Positions 36,223 through 44,975 of a stretch of DNA of 64,000 nt are shown here, in pieces. The stretch spans positions 193,394-257,393 of the forward strand of contig NZ_KN050846.1 in assembly GCF_000746845.1 (NCBI RefSeq), read 5' to 3'. This stretch comes from Altibacter lentus. GTDB lineage: Bacteria > Bacteroidota > Bacteroidia > Flavobacteriales > Flavobacteriaceae. The number at the start of each line of letters is the position of its first letter. Positions within the stretch are counted from its first letter, which is position 1. A program made the translations under genes and the position numbers. The notes below the pieces were generated by a model. The model saw only the letters and a list, made by a program, of their open reading frames with translations. It had not been told where the DNA came from and made no database searches.

Positions 36223-38259
36223 ATGATGTCTATACTATTTCGTTCCCTTATTTTTATTGCCTGCCTAACCAGCTTTTCTCTGCACGCGCAGCTTCAGAAA
36301 AATTTTGACTATCTGGATGTATTTCAATTAGAATATGCCGCCGATCCACAAATCTCACCCGATGGGGACTACGTAGTGTACCGCCGTATGGGGTTCGATA
36401 TCATGAAAGACAGGTCGAAAGGTAATTTATGGCTGCTAAGTACAGACGACCGAAACATCCATCATAAACTAACTGCCAACGAAGGGAATGAGAGTTCGGC
36501 TAAATGGTCGCCTTCCGGTGATCGAATTGCCTTTGTAAGCAGCACAGATGCGGGCAGTGAGCTTTATGTCTACTGGACAAACACGGGTGCAGTCGCAAAA
36601 CTCACCCAACTGGAGAACAGTCCCGGCTCGCTAACATGGTCACCAGACGGAAAACGCATTGCTTTCACGATGAAAGTAAATGCTCAGCCGCCTGTTTTAG
36701 CGAAGATGCCGCCAAAGCCTAAAGATGCAAAATGGGCTGAAGCACCTCGTATCACCGACCGGCTGAAGCATGAGGCCGATGGTGCAGGCTATATTAAACC
36801 CGGTTTTACGCATATCTTTACAATTCCTTCGGAAGGAGGCAGTCCGCTGCAAGTAACGAGCGGTGATTTTAACCATAGTGGTGCTTTGTCATGGACGCCC
36901 GACAGCCAAAAGATCCTTTTTTCGGCAAATAGAAATACCGATTGGGAGTATGAGTTTCGCAATTCGGAAGTATATGCTGTACACACCCGGACCGGGGTCA
37001 TCACGCAATTGACCGAGCGGAGCGGACCCGATGGATCCCCGGTGGTCTCCCCTAACGGCGCATACGTAGCCTATACCGGTTTTGAAGATAGGGTGCAAGC
37101 TTACCAAGTACAGACCCTACAGCTTATGCAACTCGACGGTTCGGAAAAGCGCACTGTCTCGGCAAATCTGGACCGCGATGTGGATGTGGTCGTTTGGGCT
37201 TCAGACAGTAAAGGGGTCTATTTTATGTACAACGATCTGGGGCTCACTAAGATTGCCTATATGGATATGAACGGTTCGGTGACGGATATCGTTTCGGATG
37301 TAGGAGGAACCACATTGGGAAGACCGTATGCCAGTGGGAGCTTTAGTGTTTCAGAAAAAGGGACCATTGCCTATACACGTTCACGTCCCGATCGTCCATC
37401 GGATGTAGCGATCACCGGTTCAAAAGGAAAGAATGCACGTGTACTTACCGATCTTAACGGAGACCTTTTGGGCTACCGTACCTTGGGAAAAGTTGAAGAG
37501 ATCTGGTATACTTCCAGCATAGACGGAAGAAAGATACAAGGTTGGATCGTATATCCGCCAAATTATAGAGCCGGCACCAAAGTGCCTTTGCTGGTCGAGA
37601 ATCATGGAGGCCCGATCTTAAACTACGGACCTCATTTTTCGGCAGAAATACAACTTTACGCAGCAGAAGGTTACGCCGTGTTTTATCCAAATCCAAGGGG
37701 TAGTACCAGTTACGGAGAGGAGTTTGGAAACTTGTTGTTCAATAATTATCCCGGTGAGGACTACAACGACGTGATGGACGGTGTGGACGAGTTGATCAAA
37801 AAAGGTATTGCTGATGAGAACCGATTATATGTCACGGGAGGAAGTGCCGGAGGAATCATGACCGCTTGGATCATTGGAAAGAACAACCGTTTTAAAGCTG
37901 CGGTGGTTGCCAAACCGGTCATGAACTGGATTTCTAAGACGCTCACAGCCGATAACTATTATGGTTATGCCGACTCCAGGTATCCGGGTCAGCCTTGGGA
38001 GAACTTTGAGAACTACTGGAAATTCTCCCCCATCTCTTTAGTTGGGAATGTGGAAACGCCCACCATGGTGATGGTAGGAATGAACGATCTACGTACGCCA
38101 CCCAGTGAAGCCAAGCAATTGTATCACGCATTGAAGTTGCGAAAGATCGAGACCGTGCTGGTAGAAATACCGGAAGCCTCTCACGGGATCGCTTCCCGTC
38201 CCAGTAATTTAATTACCAAGGTAGCACATACACTGGCGTGGTTTGAGAAGTTTAAATAA
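36223..38259 (+). CDS. S9 family peptidase (prolyl oligopeptidase-like), exported
   Basis: A 678-residue serine peptidase. A signal peptide (LIFIACLTSFSLHAQ) is followed by a WD40-like/TolB-type propeller (AKWSPSGDRIAFVS, LTWSPDGKRIAFT) and the C-terminal alpha/beta hydrolase domain with the nucleophile in VTGGSAGGIM, the Asp in VGMNDLRTPPS and the His in PEASHGI. It probably breaks down peptides in the periplasm or on the surface, often dipeptides or acylated peptides. Two consecutive ATGs mark the start; the first is used. Confidence 0.93.
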   Translation: MMSILFRSLIFIACLTSFSLHAQLQKNFDYLDVFQLEYAADPQISPDGDYVVYRRMGFDIMKDRSKGNLWLLSTDDRNIHHKLTANEGNESSAKWSPSGDRIAFVSSTDAGSELYVYWTNTGAVAKLTQLENSPGSLTWSPDGKRIAFTMKVNAQPPVLAKMPPKPKDAKWAEAPRITDRLKHEADGAGYIKPGFTHIFTIPSEGGSPLQVTSGDFNHSGALSWTPDSQKILFSANRNTDWEYEFRNSEVYAVHTRTGVITQLTERSGPDGSPVVSPNGAYVAYTGFEDRVQAYQVQTLQLMQLDGSEKRTVSANLDRDVDVVVWASDSKGVYFMYNDLGLTKIAYMDMNGSVTDIVSDVGGTTLGRPYASGSFSVSEKGTIAYTRSRPDRPSDVAITGSKGKNARVLTDLNGDLLGYRTLGKVEEIWYTSSIDGRKIQGWIVYPPNYRAGTKVPLLVENHGGPILNYGPHFSAEIQLYAAEGYAVFYPNPRGSTSYGEEFGNLLFNNYPGEDYNDVMDGVDELIKKGIADENRLYVTGGSAGGIMTAWIIGKNNRFKAAVVAKPVMNWISKTLTADNYYGYADSRYPGQPWENFENYWKFSPISLVGNVETPTMVMVGMNDLRTPPSEAKQLYHALKLRKIETVLVEIPEASHGIASRPSNLITKVAHTLAWFEKFK

Positions 38260-38271
38260 AAGGCTGTGGCC

Positions 38272-39183
38272 CTACAACTTCCCGTCCAACCAATGGATGA
38301 TATTCAATAACAGCTGGTAATTTTGAGGAGCGATAGGGTTGTTCATCCCCATCTTGTTCTTTTCGGGGCCGGCTAATTGTGCAGAGAACATAGCCGCTTC
38401 TCCAAAGACCACCAGACGTCCTTTGCCAACTTCAAGATAAGCTCCCTGCGACCAGCCGTCTGCTTCTCGTCTGGGAGTTCTCTTATGAAATACCCAGGCC
38501 GTATCGGGAAGGAGATTTACATAGCGTTCGTCCAGCACCAAGAGTTGTTTTACAGGAACGTTGGACCGGAATGCCTGACCCGTAAAACTAACGACTTCGG
38601 TTACTTTCTCGGAAGCATTTCTACCGTTGGTGATGGAGTTTTCCAAAAGTGTCCCTTCCTTTTTATTGAAGAATGCAGGGCCGCGAGATATAGTGTCAAA
38701 GACAAAACCGTTCGTGAACTCAATATCAAATGCAGCAGCAAGGTCGGCGGCAGCACCGGCCAGCGGCATATGGTCTGCGATAAGGAATAGATTTCCGCCG
38801 TCTTCAACCCACTTTTTAACCGTTTTTATTTCAGTTTCAGTAAAAGCAGACAATGTGGGATTGACCCAATTGCCGACACTCTTTTCATTTAAAGCATTAG
38901 AAATTACAAGTATTTTTCCTTTTTGTAAGCCTTCTTTGGTAAAAGCACCTTTGTATCCATCTACAACATAACCGTCTCGTTCCAAAAGCGCTGCAAAGGC
39001 TCCATACCGTCCATCCTTAGTATGAAAGTTGAAATGACCTTCGTCAATTAAGACTACAGGGCCTTCACCTTTTTCATATTCCGGATTTAAAATTGGCGGA
39101 TTGTACAGCGAGTCTGCTACCTGCTGCCCGAAACCCAATGAAACGGTAACTATGCATAGGAGGAAGACGCATGATTTTTTCAT
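38272..39183 (-). CDS. Exported DUF4350-like (GATase1-fold) protein
   Basis: A 303-residue secreted protein (signal CVFLLCIVTVSLGFGQQ). Its layout is a Rossmann-type glutamine-amidotransferase-like or DUF4350 domain: VVLIDEGHFNFHT, GKILVISNALNE, VKKWVEDGGNLFLIADHMPLAGAA, GKGRLVVFGEAAMFSAQ. These proteins act as sugar/ligand-binding or structural domains; no catalytic Cys is apparent. It precedes the MBL-fold lipoprotein in transcript order in reverse: that gene stops at 39188, 5 nt before this start, so they are one unit. Confidence 0.8.
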   Translation of the reverse strand: MKKSCVFLLCIVTVSLGFGQQVADSLYNPPILNPEYEKGEGPVVLIDEGHFNFHTKDGRYGAFAALLERDGYVVDGYKGAFTKEGLQKGKILVISNALNEKSVGNWVNPTLSAFTETEIKTVKKWVEDGGNLFLIADHMPLAGAAADLAAAFDIEFTNGFVFDTISRGPAFFNKKEGTLLENSITNGRNASEKVTEVVSFTGQAFRSNVPVKQLLVLDERYVNLLPDTAWVFHKRTPRREADGWSQGAYLEVGKGRLVVFGEAAMFSAQLAGPEKNKMGMNNPIAPQNYQLLLNIIHWLDGKL

Positions 39184-39187
39184 TCAG

Positions 39188-39982
39188 TTATTTTTTGGGG
39201 TACCAGTCCAACTGCGTCACTTTAATATCGTGATTTGCCATTTCTACCAGGCGCTTAAATTTTTCTACATCACTAAGTCCATCCTTGCCGCGGTAATGGT
39301 ACGGATATACCGTATCGGGTGAAAAATCCAACACCGCATCGGCCGCACTTTCTACGGTCATGGTGTAAGGAAGATTCATACAGACAAAAGCGATATCGAT
39401 GTTCTCCAGTTGGCGCATTTCGGGAATATCTTCGGTATCACCCGAGATATACACACGGCGGTTGTCTTTTTCGATCACATAGCCATTTCCACGTCCTTTG
39501 GGATGTCGGCTATCATCCGTTTCCGGAAGATTGTACATAGGAACAGCCGTAATTGTAAAACCTAGTATGTTTGCAGAATTTCCATTGTTGAGAACCATTG
39601 TCTTTTTCTGAAGCGCTTCTGAAAGTTCATCGAACACAGCTTGTGGTGCAAAAAGATGTGTCTTGTCTTTTACAACTGCTGTTAGGGTTTCGACATTAAG
39701 GTGGTCACCGTGTATATCTGTCACCAGAATGATATCGGGTTCCGGCTGTCCTTCAAAAGCGGTTAACCCGCCAACGGGATCAACGTATATAATGCTGCCA
39801 TTCCACGTTAGGACCATGGTGGCGTGGGAAATGGGTTGAATGTTGAACGCCACCTCTTGAGGCTCAAAATCAAGGGTCGTACTGTCCACCACAACGGCAC
39901 TATCTTTTTGTGAAGCAGTTTTCTTATTGTTACAGGCAAAAAGGGTGATAGTGATGAGAACAAGGAAGCTAATTTTTTTCAT
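39188..39982 (-). CDS. MBL-fold metallo-hydrolase lipoprotein
   Basis: A 264-residue protein with a lipoprotein signal (FLVLITITLFACNNK). The MBL-fold core follows: ATMVLTWNGSIIYVDPVGG, ILVTDIHGDHLN (HxHxDH in degenerate form: D-I-H-G-D-H), RVYISGDTEDIPEMR, and TVYPYHYRGKDG. The UlaG-like arrangement suggests a metal-dependent hydrolase, but the first His of the usual HxHxDH is Asp, so metal content may differ. The start at 39982 is used because upstream in-frame ATGs would disrupt the signal peptide. Confidence 0.85.
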   Translation of the reverse strand: MKKISFLVLITITLFACNNKKTASQKDSAVVVDSTTLDFEPQEVAFNIQPISHATMVLTWNGSIIYVDPVGGLTAFEGQPEPDIILVTDIHGDHLNVETLTAVVKDKTHLFAPQAVFDELSEALQKKTMVLNNGNSANILGFTITAVPMYNLPETDDSRHPKGRGNGYVIEKDNRRVYISGDTEDIPEMRQLENIDIAFVCMNLPYTMTVESAADAVLDFSPDTVYPYHYRGKDGLSDVEKFKRLVEMANHDIKVTQLDWYPKK

Positions 39983-40043
39983 ACCGGATATTTTTCTTGA
40001 AAATACAATTTTTTCAGAAAATAATAAACTGTATTCCATCACT

Positions 40044-40499
40044 TTATGAAAGCGGCAGTTCCATTTTTATATTACTTCGCTCATACGGACTGTCAGGTTC
40101 CACCGGAATTTCAATGAATCCAAATTTGCGGTAGATGAAAATAGCATTGGCTAATTTGGTATTGGAATACAGAAAGAGTTTCTTAAACTGCTGCACTTTC
40201 GCAAAATCGATACAGTGTTGCATGAGTTTTTGACCTATCTTTTTTCCTCGTTCCTCCGGCAGCACCGCCATTTTAGTTAGTTCAAATACGCCTTCAGCTC
40301 TTTTTAACAGTGCAACCGTCCCCAAAACGCGATCCTCTTCAACCGCAAAGAAAATGTGTCCTCCGGGATCAAGAATATAGTGTTCGGGTCGCCGCAACAC
40401 CTCTCTGTCAAAATCTTCGACATAAAAGTAGGTCTCCAGCCATTCAATATTGAGGTCGTAGAACGCTCCTTTATATTTGGGTTGAAATGCTGTAATCAT
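40044..40499 (-). CDS. GNAT family N-acetyltransferase
   Basis: A 151-residue acetyltransferase. Motif A of the acetyl-CoA pocket is VLPEERGKKIGQKLMQHC; strands LGTVALLKRAEGVFELTKMA precede it and LFLYSNTKLANAIFIYRKFGF follows. The start is the ATG overlapping the hutG stop (ATGA), so it is translationally coupled to hutG-hutI. The substrate is unknown; the coupling hints at an amine of histidine or amino-acid catabolism, which is only inference. Confidence 0.87.
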   Translation of the reverse strand: MITAFQPKYKGAFYDLNIEWLETYFYVEDFDREVLRRPEHYILDPGGHIFFAVEEDRVLGTVALLKRAEGVFELTKMAVLPEERGKKIGQKLMQHCIDFAKVQQFKKLFLYSNTKLANAIFIYRKFGFIEIPVEPDSPYERSNIKMELPLS

Positions 40500-41509
40500 G
40501 ACGGCTCGACGGATATCACGTCGCTTATTAAATAGGCTATCGTTTTTGCGACTTGGTTGGCGAACGACTCCTTGGAAGGATTCCCTTCGCAGATATGGAT
40601 GTAGGAGCAGTGGCCTTTTGCGGCGAAATAACGCACGAAAGACCGGGCCTCCATAACCGAGAACCCACATGGCGATTGAGCGCTGCTACCCATCTCTGCA
40701 ATGGCATCCATGTCCAGTTCTAATCCAAATGGACTGGTCCCGCAAAAGTTAGCTGCCTCTTGTAAAAACCCTTCAAATGAGCTGTTATTCTCTTGAAGAA
40801 GCGAATCGAAACGTGCAAATTGGATACGGTCCTTATGTTTTTTCATAGCATCAAAGACTGATTGAGAGGTATAATTTTGATGCAAGCCGAAAATAAAATA
40901 TTTCCCAAGATACCCTTCGTTGAACGCGTAGGAGAATCCGTTGCCGCTATGCCTGTGTTCCAATGCCCTGAAATCGGTATGAGCATCAAAATTTATACAG
41001 TTAACAGGGGCACCCAAAGCCAGACTGGCTCCTTTTAGGTTTCCGTAACTATTGTTGTGACCACCCCCAATGAGAATAGGAATTTTACCGGCTTTTATTA
41101 TAGAAGTCACAACTTCTGAGACTTTAACATCTATATTAGACACCAAGGATCCTAATCGTTGTGTATTCAAGGCATCATCTTTTGCTACCGGCGCAAGAGC
41201 ACTTACTTCGTCCCGGCAATCGATCTCACCTAAGAGTAAGATCCTCTCGGGTTGAGTGAATTCGTTCTCTTGTATGTTACACAACATGCGCAGTGCCTGC
41301 GTCCATGCCTGGGAAGTTCCCGGTATCCCGTAATTAGCACGAACCCCAATGTCTTCAGGAATACCTAGCAGCACATAGGGATGCTTGCTGGTTTGAAGGC
41401 TTTGCCAATCTTGTGCGACCGAAAGGACCTCTCCAAATTTTACTTCTCCCTCCCGTTTAGTAACAAGCGAGCGAACCTCTTCTTCGGTATAAAAGATCAC
41501 CGAACTCAT
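40496..41509 (-). CDS. hutG: Formimidoylglutamase (arginase family)
   Basis: A 337-residue ureohydrolase-fold enzyme. Mn-binding motifs are GGGHNNSYGN, NFDAHTDFR and LELDMDAIAEM, as in HutG rather than arginase itself. It would hydrolyse N-formimidoyl-glutamate to glutamate and formamide, the last step of histidine breakdown. Its first codons overlap the hutI stop by 4 nt and its end overlaps the GNAT start. The histidine ammonia-lyase and urocanase genes (hutH, hutU) are not in this window. Confidence 0.9.
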   Translation of the reverse strand: MSSVIFYTEEEVRSLVTKREGEVKFGEVLSVAQDWQSLQTSKHPYVLLGIPEDIGVRANYGIPGTSQAWTQALRMLCNIQENEFTQPERILLLGEIDCRDEVSALAPVAKDDALNTQRLGSLVSNIDVKVSEVVTSIIKAGKIPILIGGGHNNSYGNLKGASLALGAPVNCINFDAHTDFRALEHRHSGNGFSYAFNEGYLGKYFIFGLHQNYTSQSVFDAMKKHKDRIQFARFDSLLQENNSSFEGFLQEAANFCGTSPFGLELDMDAIAEMGSSAQSPCGFSVMEARSFVRYFAAKGHCSYIHICEGNPSKESFANQVAKTIAYLISDVISVEPS

Positions 41510-42741
41510 AACTGTTCACCATTTATAATGACAGCATCGATCAAGTTACTGCCAAAAGCGTAAGGTAGATAACCGTACGAAGGAATCTCTTTGGTAATAA
41601 TAACATTCGCTTTTTTTCCTTTCGTGATGCTGCCATGCGAACTACTTAGGCCCATGGCATAAGCACCGTTTAGGGTAGCAGCATTGATCGCTTCTTCCGG
41701 TGTTAATTTCATCTTGATGCAGGCGGTTGCTACCACAAAGTTCATATTCCCGCTGGGCGTTGAACCCGGATTGTAATCGGTTGCGAGCGCAAGAGGTAAT
41801 CCGGCATCAATTAGCTTACGTCCCGGGGTATAAGGAATACTTAAGAAATAAGAGCAGGAGGGAAGCGCCACAGGCATCGTCTTGCTACCCTGCAAGGCTG
41901 CAATATCGGCGTCTGTAAGTACTTCCAAATGATCGACACTTAGCGCGTTGTGTTGTACCCCTGCGGCAATACCACCCAGTGCAGTGAACTGATTGACGTG
42001 GATCTTCGGAATTAAATGATAGGAAGCTGCTTCAGAGAGCAGTCTGTGGGTATCTTCTACTGAAAAATACCCTTCTTCGCAAAAGACATCTACATACTCG
42101 GCCAGATTTTCAGAAGCCACTTTTGGTAGCATTTCGTTACAAAGTAAATCCATGTATCCATTCTTATTTCCTTTATATTCTGAAGGAATGGCATGTGCGC
42201 CCAAAAACGTAGTACGTACCGAAATAGGGTATTTCTCTGCTAATTTTTTCGCTACCCGAAGCATTTTTAGTTCTGCTTCGGTGGTCAATCCGTAACCGCT
42301 CTTTATTTCAATGGCACCGGTACCTAAACGCATTACCTCTTCCAATCGAGCAGCCGATTGGCGGTAGAGCTCTTCTTCGGGAGTATTTTGTAATTTTTTA
42401 GCACTATTTACAATGCCGCCTCCTTTTTGTGCGATCTCTTGATAGCTCAACCCTTTAATTCGGTCGACGAACTCTTGCTCTCGATTCCCTGCATAGACCA
42501 GGTGTGTGTGCGAATCGCACCAGGTTGGCAAGACCATTTTTCCGGAACAATCGATGGTTTCTGAAACTTCGTGCTGAGGCACGGTATCCATACTTCCGTA
42601 GTCTGCAATACGATCTCCTTCCAGCAGTAACCAAGCATTCTTTATGGTTGGGAGCGTGGCCATGTCCTTTCCGGAAACCAAATTGGGTGCCGCGTCCCGA
42701 ACTTGCAACAGTTCTTTGATGTGGGTGAGTAAAACTTTCAT
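41506..42741 (-). CDS. hutI: Imidazolonepropionase
   Basis: A 411-residue amidohydrolase that opens the imidazolone ring to give N-formimidoyl-glutamate. Metal ligands are H78 and H80 in CDSHTHLVYAG, His in IHVNQFTALGG, and Asp in ALATDYNPGS. The EIKSGYGLT stretch is a HutI hallmark. First gene of the coupled hutI-hutG-GNAT unit. A possible -7 box, TATCTTTA on the minus strand (42746-42753), lies just upstream of the start. Confidence 0.93.
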   Translation of the reverse strand: MKVLLTHIKELLQVRDAAPNLVSGKDMATLPTIKNAWLLLEGDRIADYGSMDTVPQHEVSETIDCSGKMVLPTWCDSHTHLVYAGNREQEFVDRIKGLSYQEIAQKGGGIVNSAKKLQNTPEEELYRQSAARLEEVMRLGTGAIEIKSGYGLTTEAELKMLRVAKKLAEKYPISVRTTFLGAHAIPSEYKGNKNGYMDLLCNEMLPKVASENLAEYVDVFCEEGYFSVEDTHRLLSEAASYHLIPKIHVNQFTALGGIAAGVQHNALSVDHLEVLTDADIAALQGSKTMPVALPSCSYFLSIPYTPGRKLIDAGLPLALATDYNPGSTPSGNMNFVVATACIKMKLTPEEAINAATLNGAYAMGLSSSHGSITKGKKANVIITKEIPSYGYLPYAFGSNLIDAVIINGEQL

Positions 42742-42800
42742 TGGCTAAAGATAGCAAACCTTAAAAGGAATTTATACCTTAGAGCTTCAAAAAATTTGAG

Positions 42801-43982
42801 ATGAATTCAATAAAAAAACCTGGTGTAAATACGGTTTGCACACACGTGGGTGAAATAGAGGACAAGCAATTTAAAGGAGCGATCTCCCCGTTGTATATGT
42901 CAAGCTCCTATGCGTACGAGAATGTCGATATAAAACGCTATCCGCGGTATTTCAACACTCCAAATCAGGAGGCATTATGCAAGAAGATCGCCATGCTGGA
43001 ACACGCCGAACGTGGTTTGATCTTTGGAAGCGGTATGGCGGCAGTGAGTACCACCATGCTGGCATTCTTAGATAAGGGAGATCATGTAGTGCTGCCAAAG
43101 ACCTTGTACGGTGGGACCTACAATTTTGTAACTGAAGAATTTGAGAAATTTGGAATCGAATATACCTTCACCCAAGGTTTTTCAGAAAAGGATTTCACAA
43201 ATGCCATTAAGCAGAACACCAAAGTGATCTATGTAGAAACTCCTTCCAATCCATTAATGCTAATCACCGACCTTAAGATGATCGCGCGTATTGCGAAAGA
43301 GCATGGACTGGTGACCATGATAGACAATACGTTCGCATCCCCGATAAATCAAACCCCATTGGATTTTGGCATTGACATTTCAATTCACAGTGCGACCAAA
43401 TATATGGGCGGACACAGCGACATATGTGCAGGGGCGGTTGCGGCGAGTGAAGAACACATTCAGAAAATATGGCATAAGGCAAAGAATCTGGGAGGAAGCC
43501 TAAGCGATTATACCGTTTGGTTGTTAGAGCGAAGTATGAAGACCTTGGCCCTTCGTGTGAAAGCCCACAACAAGAATGCAAGAAAAATGGCAAAATGGCT
43601 TGATAAGCATCCCTTGGTTGCCAGCGTATATTATCCCGGGCTTCCCTCGCATCCCGATCATGAACTTGCCAAAAAACAGATGCGTGGTTTCACCGGAATG
43701 TTATCCTTTGAATTGATCGACTCCGTGGACGCAGATGCCTTTATGAATGCGCTTCAATTAGTAAAACAGTCCATGAGTCTTGCCGGTGTTGAATCTACCA
43801 TTCTTTCTCCCGCAAAAACATCTCATGCCTTGTTATCTGCTGAAGAACGTGAAAAACAGGGAATCTTGGACGGACTATTACGCTTTTCGGTGGGTATCGA
43901 AGACAAAGATGACCTTATAGCCGACTTTGAACAAGCCTTTGATGCGGTAGGAAAGGAACAACTACAAAAACTACTTTCATGA
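42801..43982 (+). CDS. PLP-dependent Cys/Met metabolism enzyme (methionine gamma-lyase / cystathionine gamma-synthase-like)
   Basis: A 393-residue fold-type I PLP enzyme. The Schiff-base lysine is K200 in IHSATKYMGGHSD; phosphate-binding FGSGMAAVSTTM and the VIYVETPSNPLM region fit the gamma family. Methionine gamma-lyase, cystathionine gamma-lyase and gamma-synthase cannot be told apart safely by eye. Its 4-nt overlap with bshB1 links it to thiol metabolism, for example cysteine supply for bacillithiol. The start is the ATG at 42801, diverging from hutI. Confidence 0.88.
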   Translation: MNSIKKPGVNTVCTHVGEIEDKQFKGAISPLYMSSSYAYENVDIKRYPRYFNTPNQEALCKKIAMLEHAERGLIFGSGMAAVSTTMLAFLDKGDHVVLPKTLYGGTYNFVTEEFEKFGIEYTFTQGFSEKDFTNAIKQNTKVIYVETPSNPLMLITDLKMIARIAKEHGLVTMIDNTFASPINQTPLDFGIDISIHSATKYMGGHSDICAGAVAASEEHIQKIWHKAKNLGGSLSDYTVWLLERSMKTLALRVKAHNKNARKMAKWLDKHPLVASVYYPGLPSHPDHELAKKQMRGFTGMLSFELIDSVDADAFMNALQLVKQSMSLAGVESTILSPAKTSHALLSAEEREKQGILDGLLRFSVGIEDKDDLIADFEQAFDAVGKEQLQKLLS

Positions 43983-44695
43983 AGTTAGATATACTTGCCA
44001 TTGGAGCGCATCCAGACGATGTTGAATTAGGCTGCGGTGCTACATTGGCCAAAGAGATCAATAACGGTAAAAAGGTGGGGATCTTAGATCTTACCCGAGG
44101 CGAACTGGGCACGAGAGGCTCTGCCGAGATCCGTGATAAAGAAGCCGGGAAAGCGGCCAAGATATTAGGAGCATCGGTGCGACTCAATCTGGAATTTGCA
44201 GATGGTTTTTTTGTAAATAACGCCGCCTCCCAACTAGAGGTAATTAAGATCCTTCGAAAGTACCAGCCGGATATTGTGTTGTGTAATGCCGTAGACGATC
44301 GTCATATCGATCATGCCAAGGGAAGTCGCTTGGCCAGTGACGCCTGCTTTTTAAGCGGATTGGCACGAATAGAGACGATCTTTGAAGGCAATCATCAAAA
44401 AGCTTGGCGACCCAAGCAGGTATATCACTATATACAATGGAAGCATATTACGCCCGATGTGGTAGTGGATGTTTCCGGATTCATTGAAAAAAAGCTTGAA
44501 GCTGTCTTTGCTTACGCAAGTCAGTTTCATCGCGAGAATGCCGTTGAGCCTGAAACTCCTATTTCTTCTACCAATTTTAGAGATAGTATTACCTACCGCG
44601 CACAGGACCTGGGGAGGTTGATAGGTGTAGCCCACGGAGAAGGATTTACTGCCGAACGCTATGTTGCGGTAGATTCTTTGTTCAAATTGCAATAA
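43979..44695 (+). CDS. bshB1: Bacillithiol biosynthesis deacetylase BshB1
   Basis: A 238-residue PIG-L/LmbE-type deacetylase that removes acetate from GlcNAc-malate to give GlcN-malate. Zinc-binding motifs are IGAHPDDVELGCG at the N-terminus and the later DDRHIDHAKGSRL. The conserved DLTRGELGTRGSAEIRDKEA stretch and the QFHRENAVEPETPIS region are typical of BshB1. It is translationally coupled (ATGA) to the PLP enzyme before it. tRNA-His follows under its own promoter. Confidence 0.93.
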   Translation: MKLDILAIGAHPDDVELGCGATLAKEINNGKKVGILDLTRGELGTRGSAEIRDKEAGKAAKILGASVRLNLEFADGFFVNNAASQLEVIKILRKYQPDIVLCNAVDDRHIDHAKGSRLASDACFLSGLARIETIFEGNHQKAWRPKQVYHYIQWKHITPDVVVDVSGFIEKKLEAVFAYASQFHRENAVEPETPISSTNFRDSITYRAQDLGRLIGVAHGEGFTAERYVAVDSLFKLQ

Positions 44696-44713
44696 AATTG
44701 TTCAACATTGGTA

Positions 44714-44744
44714 TTGCGCATACGTAGTAAATGCGTTATATTTG
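44714..44744 (+). promoter_or_regulatory. Promoter of tRNA-His
   Basis: TTG at 44714-44716 and an exact TATATTTG (44737-44744), 20 nt apart. It predicts a start near 44751, 22 nt before the mature tRNA. Confidence 0.75.
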
Positions 44745-44772
44745 CAACCGTTTTCAAAGCGAAACATACCTG

Positions 44773-44846
44773 GTGGTTGTAGCTCAGTTGGTTAGAGCGC
44801 CTGATTGTGGTTCAGGAGGTCGTCGGTTCGAGACCGATCTTCCACC
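44773..44846 (+). tRNA. tRNA-His (GTG)
   Basis: A 74-nt cloverleaf. D arm GCTC-AGTTGGTTA-GAGC, anticodon stem CCTGA/TCAGG with loop TTGTGGT (anticodon GTG), T arm GTCGG-TTCGAGA-CCGAT. A G precedes position 1 opposite C73, the histidine-specific -1 identity pair. The acceptor stem has two T-T apposed pairs (5-68, 6-67). CCA is not fully encoded. Confidence 0.92.
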
Positions 44847-44855
44847 CAAAAAGAC

Positions 44856-44899
44856 AAGCTTCTCCTTCCGATCGATATCGGAATTGAGAAGCTTTTTTT
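44856..44899 (+). terminator. Terminator of tRNA-His
   Basis: AAGCTTCTC/GAGAAGCTT arms plus the inner TTCCGAT/ATCGGAA and a T7 run. Confidence 0.88.
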
Positions 44900-44926
44900 G
44901 TGCCCGTTGTAGGATATGATAAATAA

Positions 44927-44958
44927 AAAAACGCCTCCCGGTATCGGGAGGCGTTTTT
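44927..44958 (-). terminator. Terminator of the M28 peptidase unit
   Basis: ACGCCTCCCG/CGGGAGGCGT with a GTAT loop and A/T runs on both sides; bidirectional. Confidence 0.88.
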
Positions 44959-44975
44959 GATTGGTTTTTTTAACC

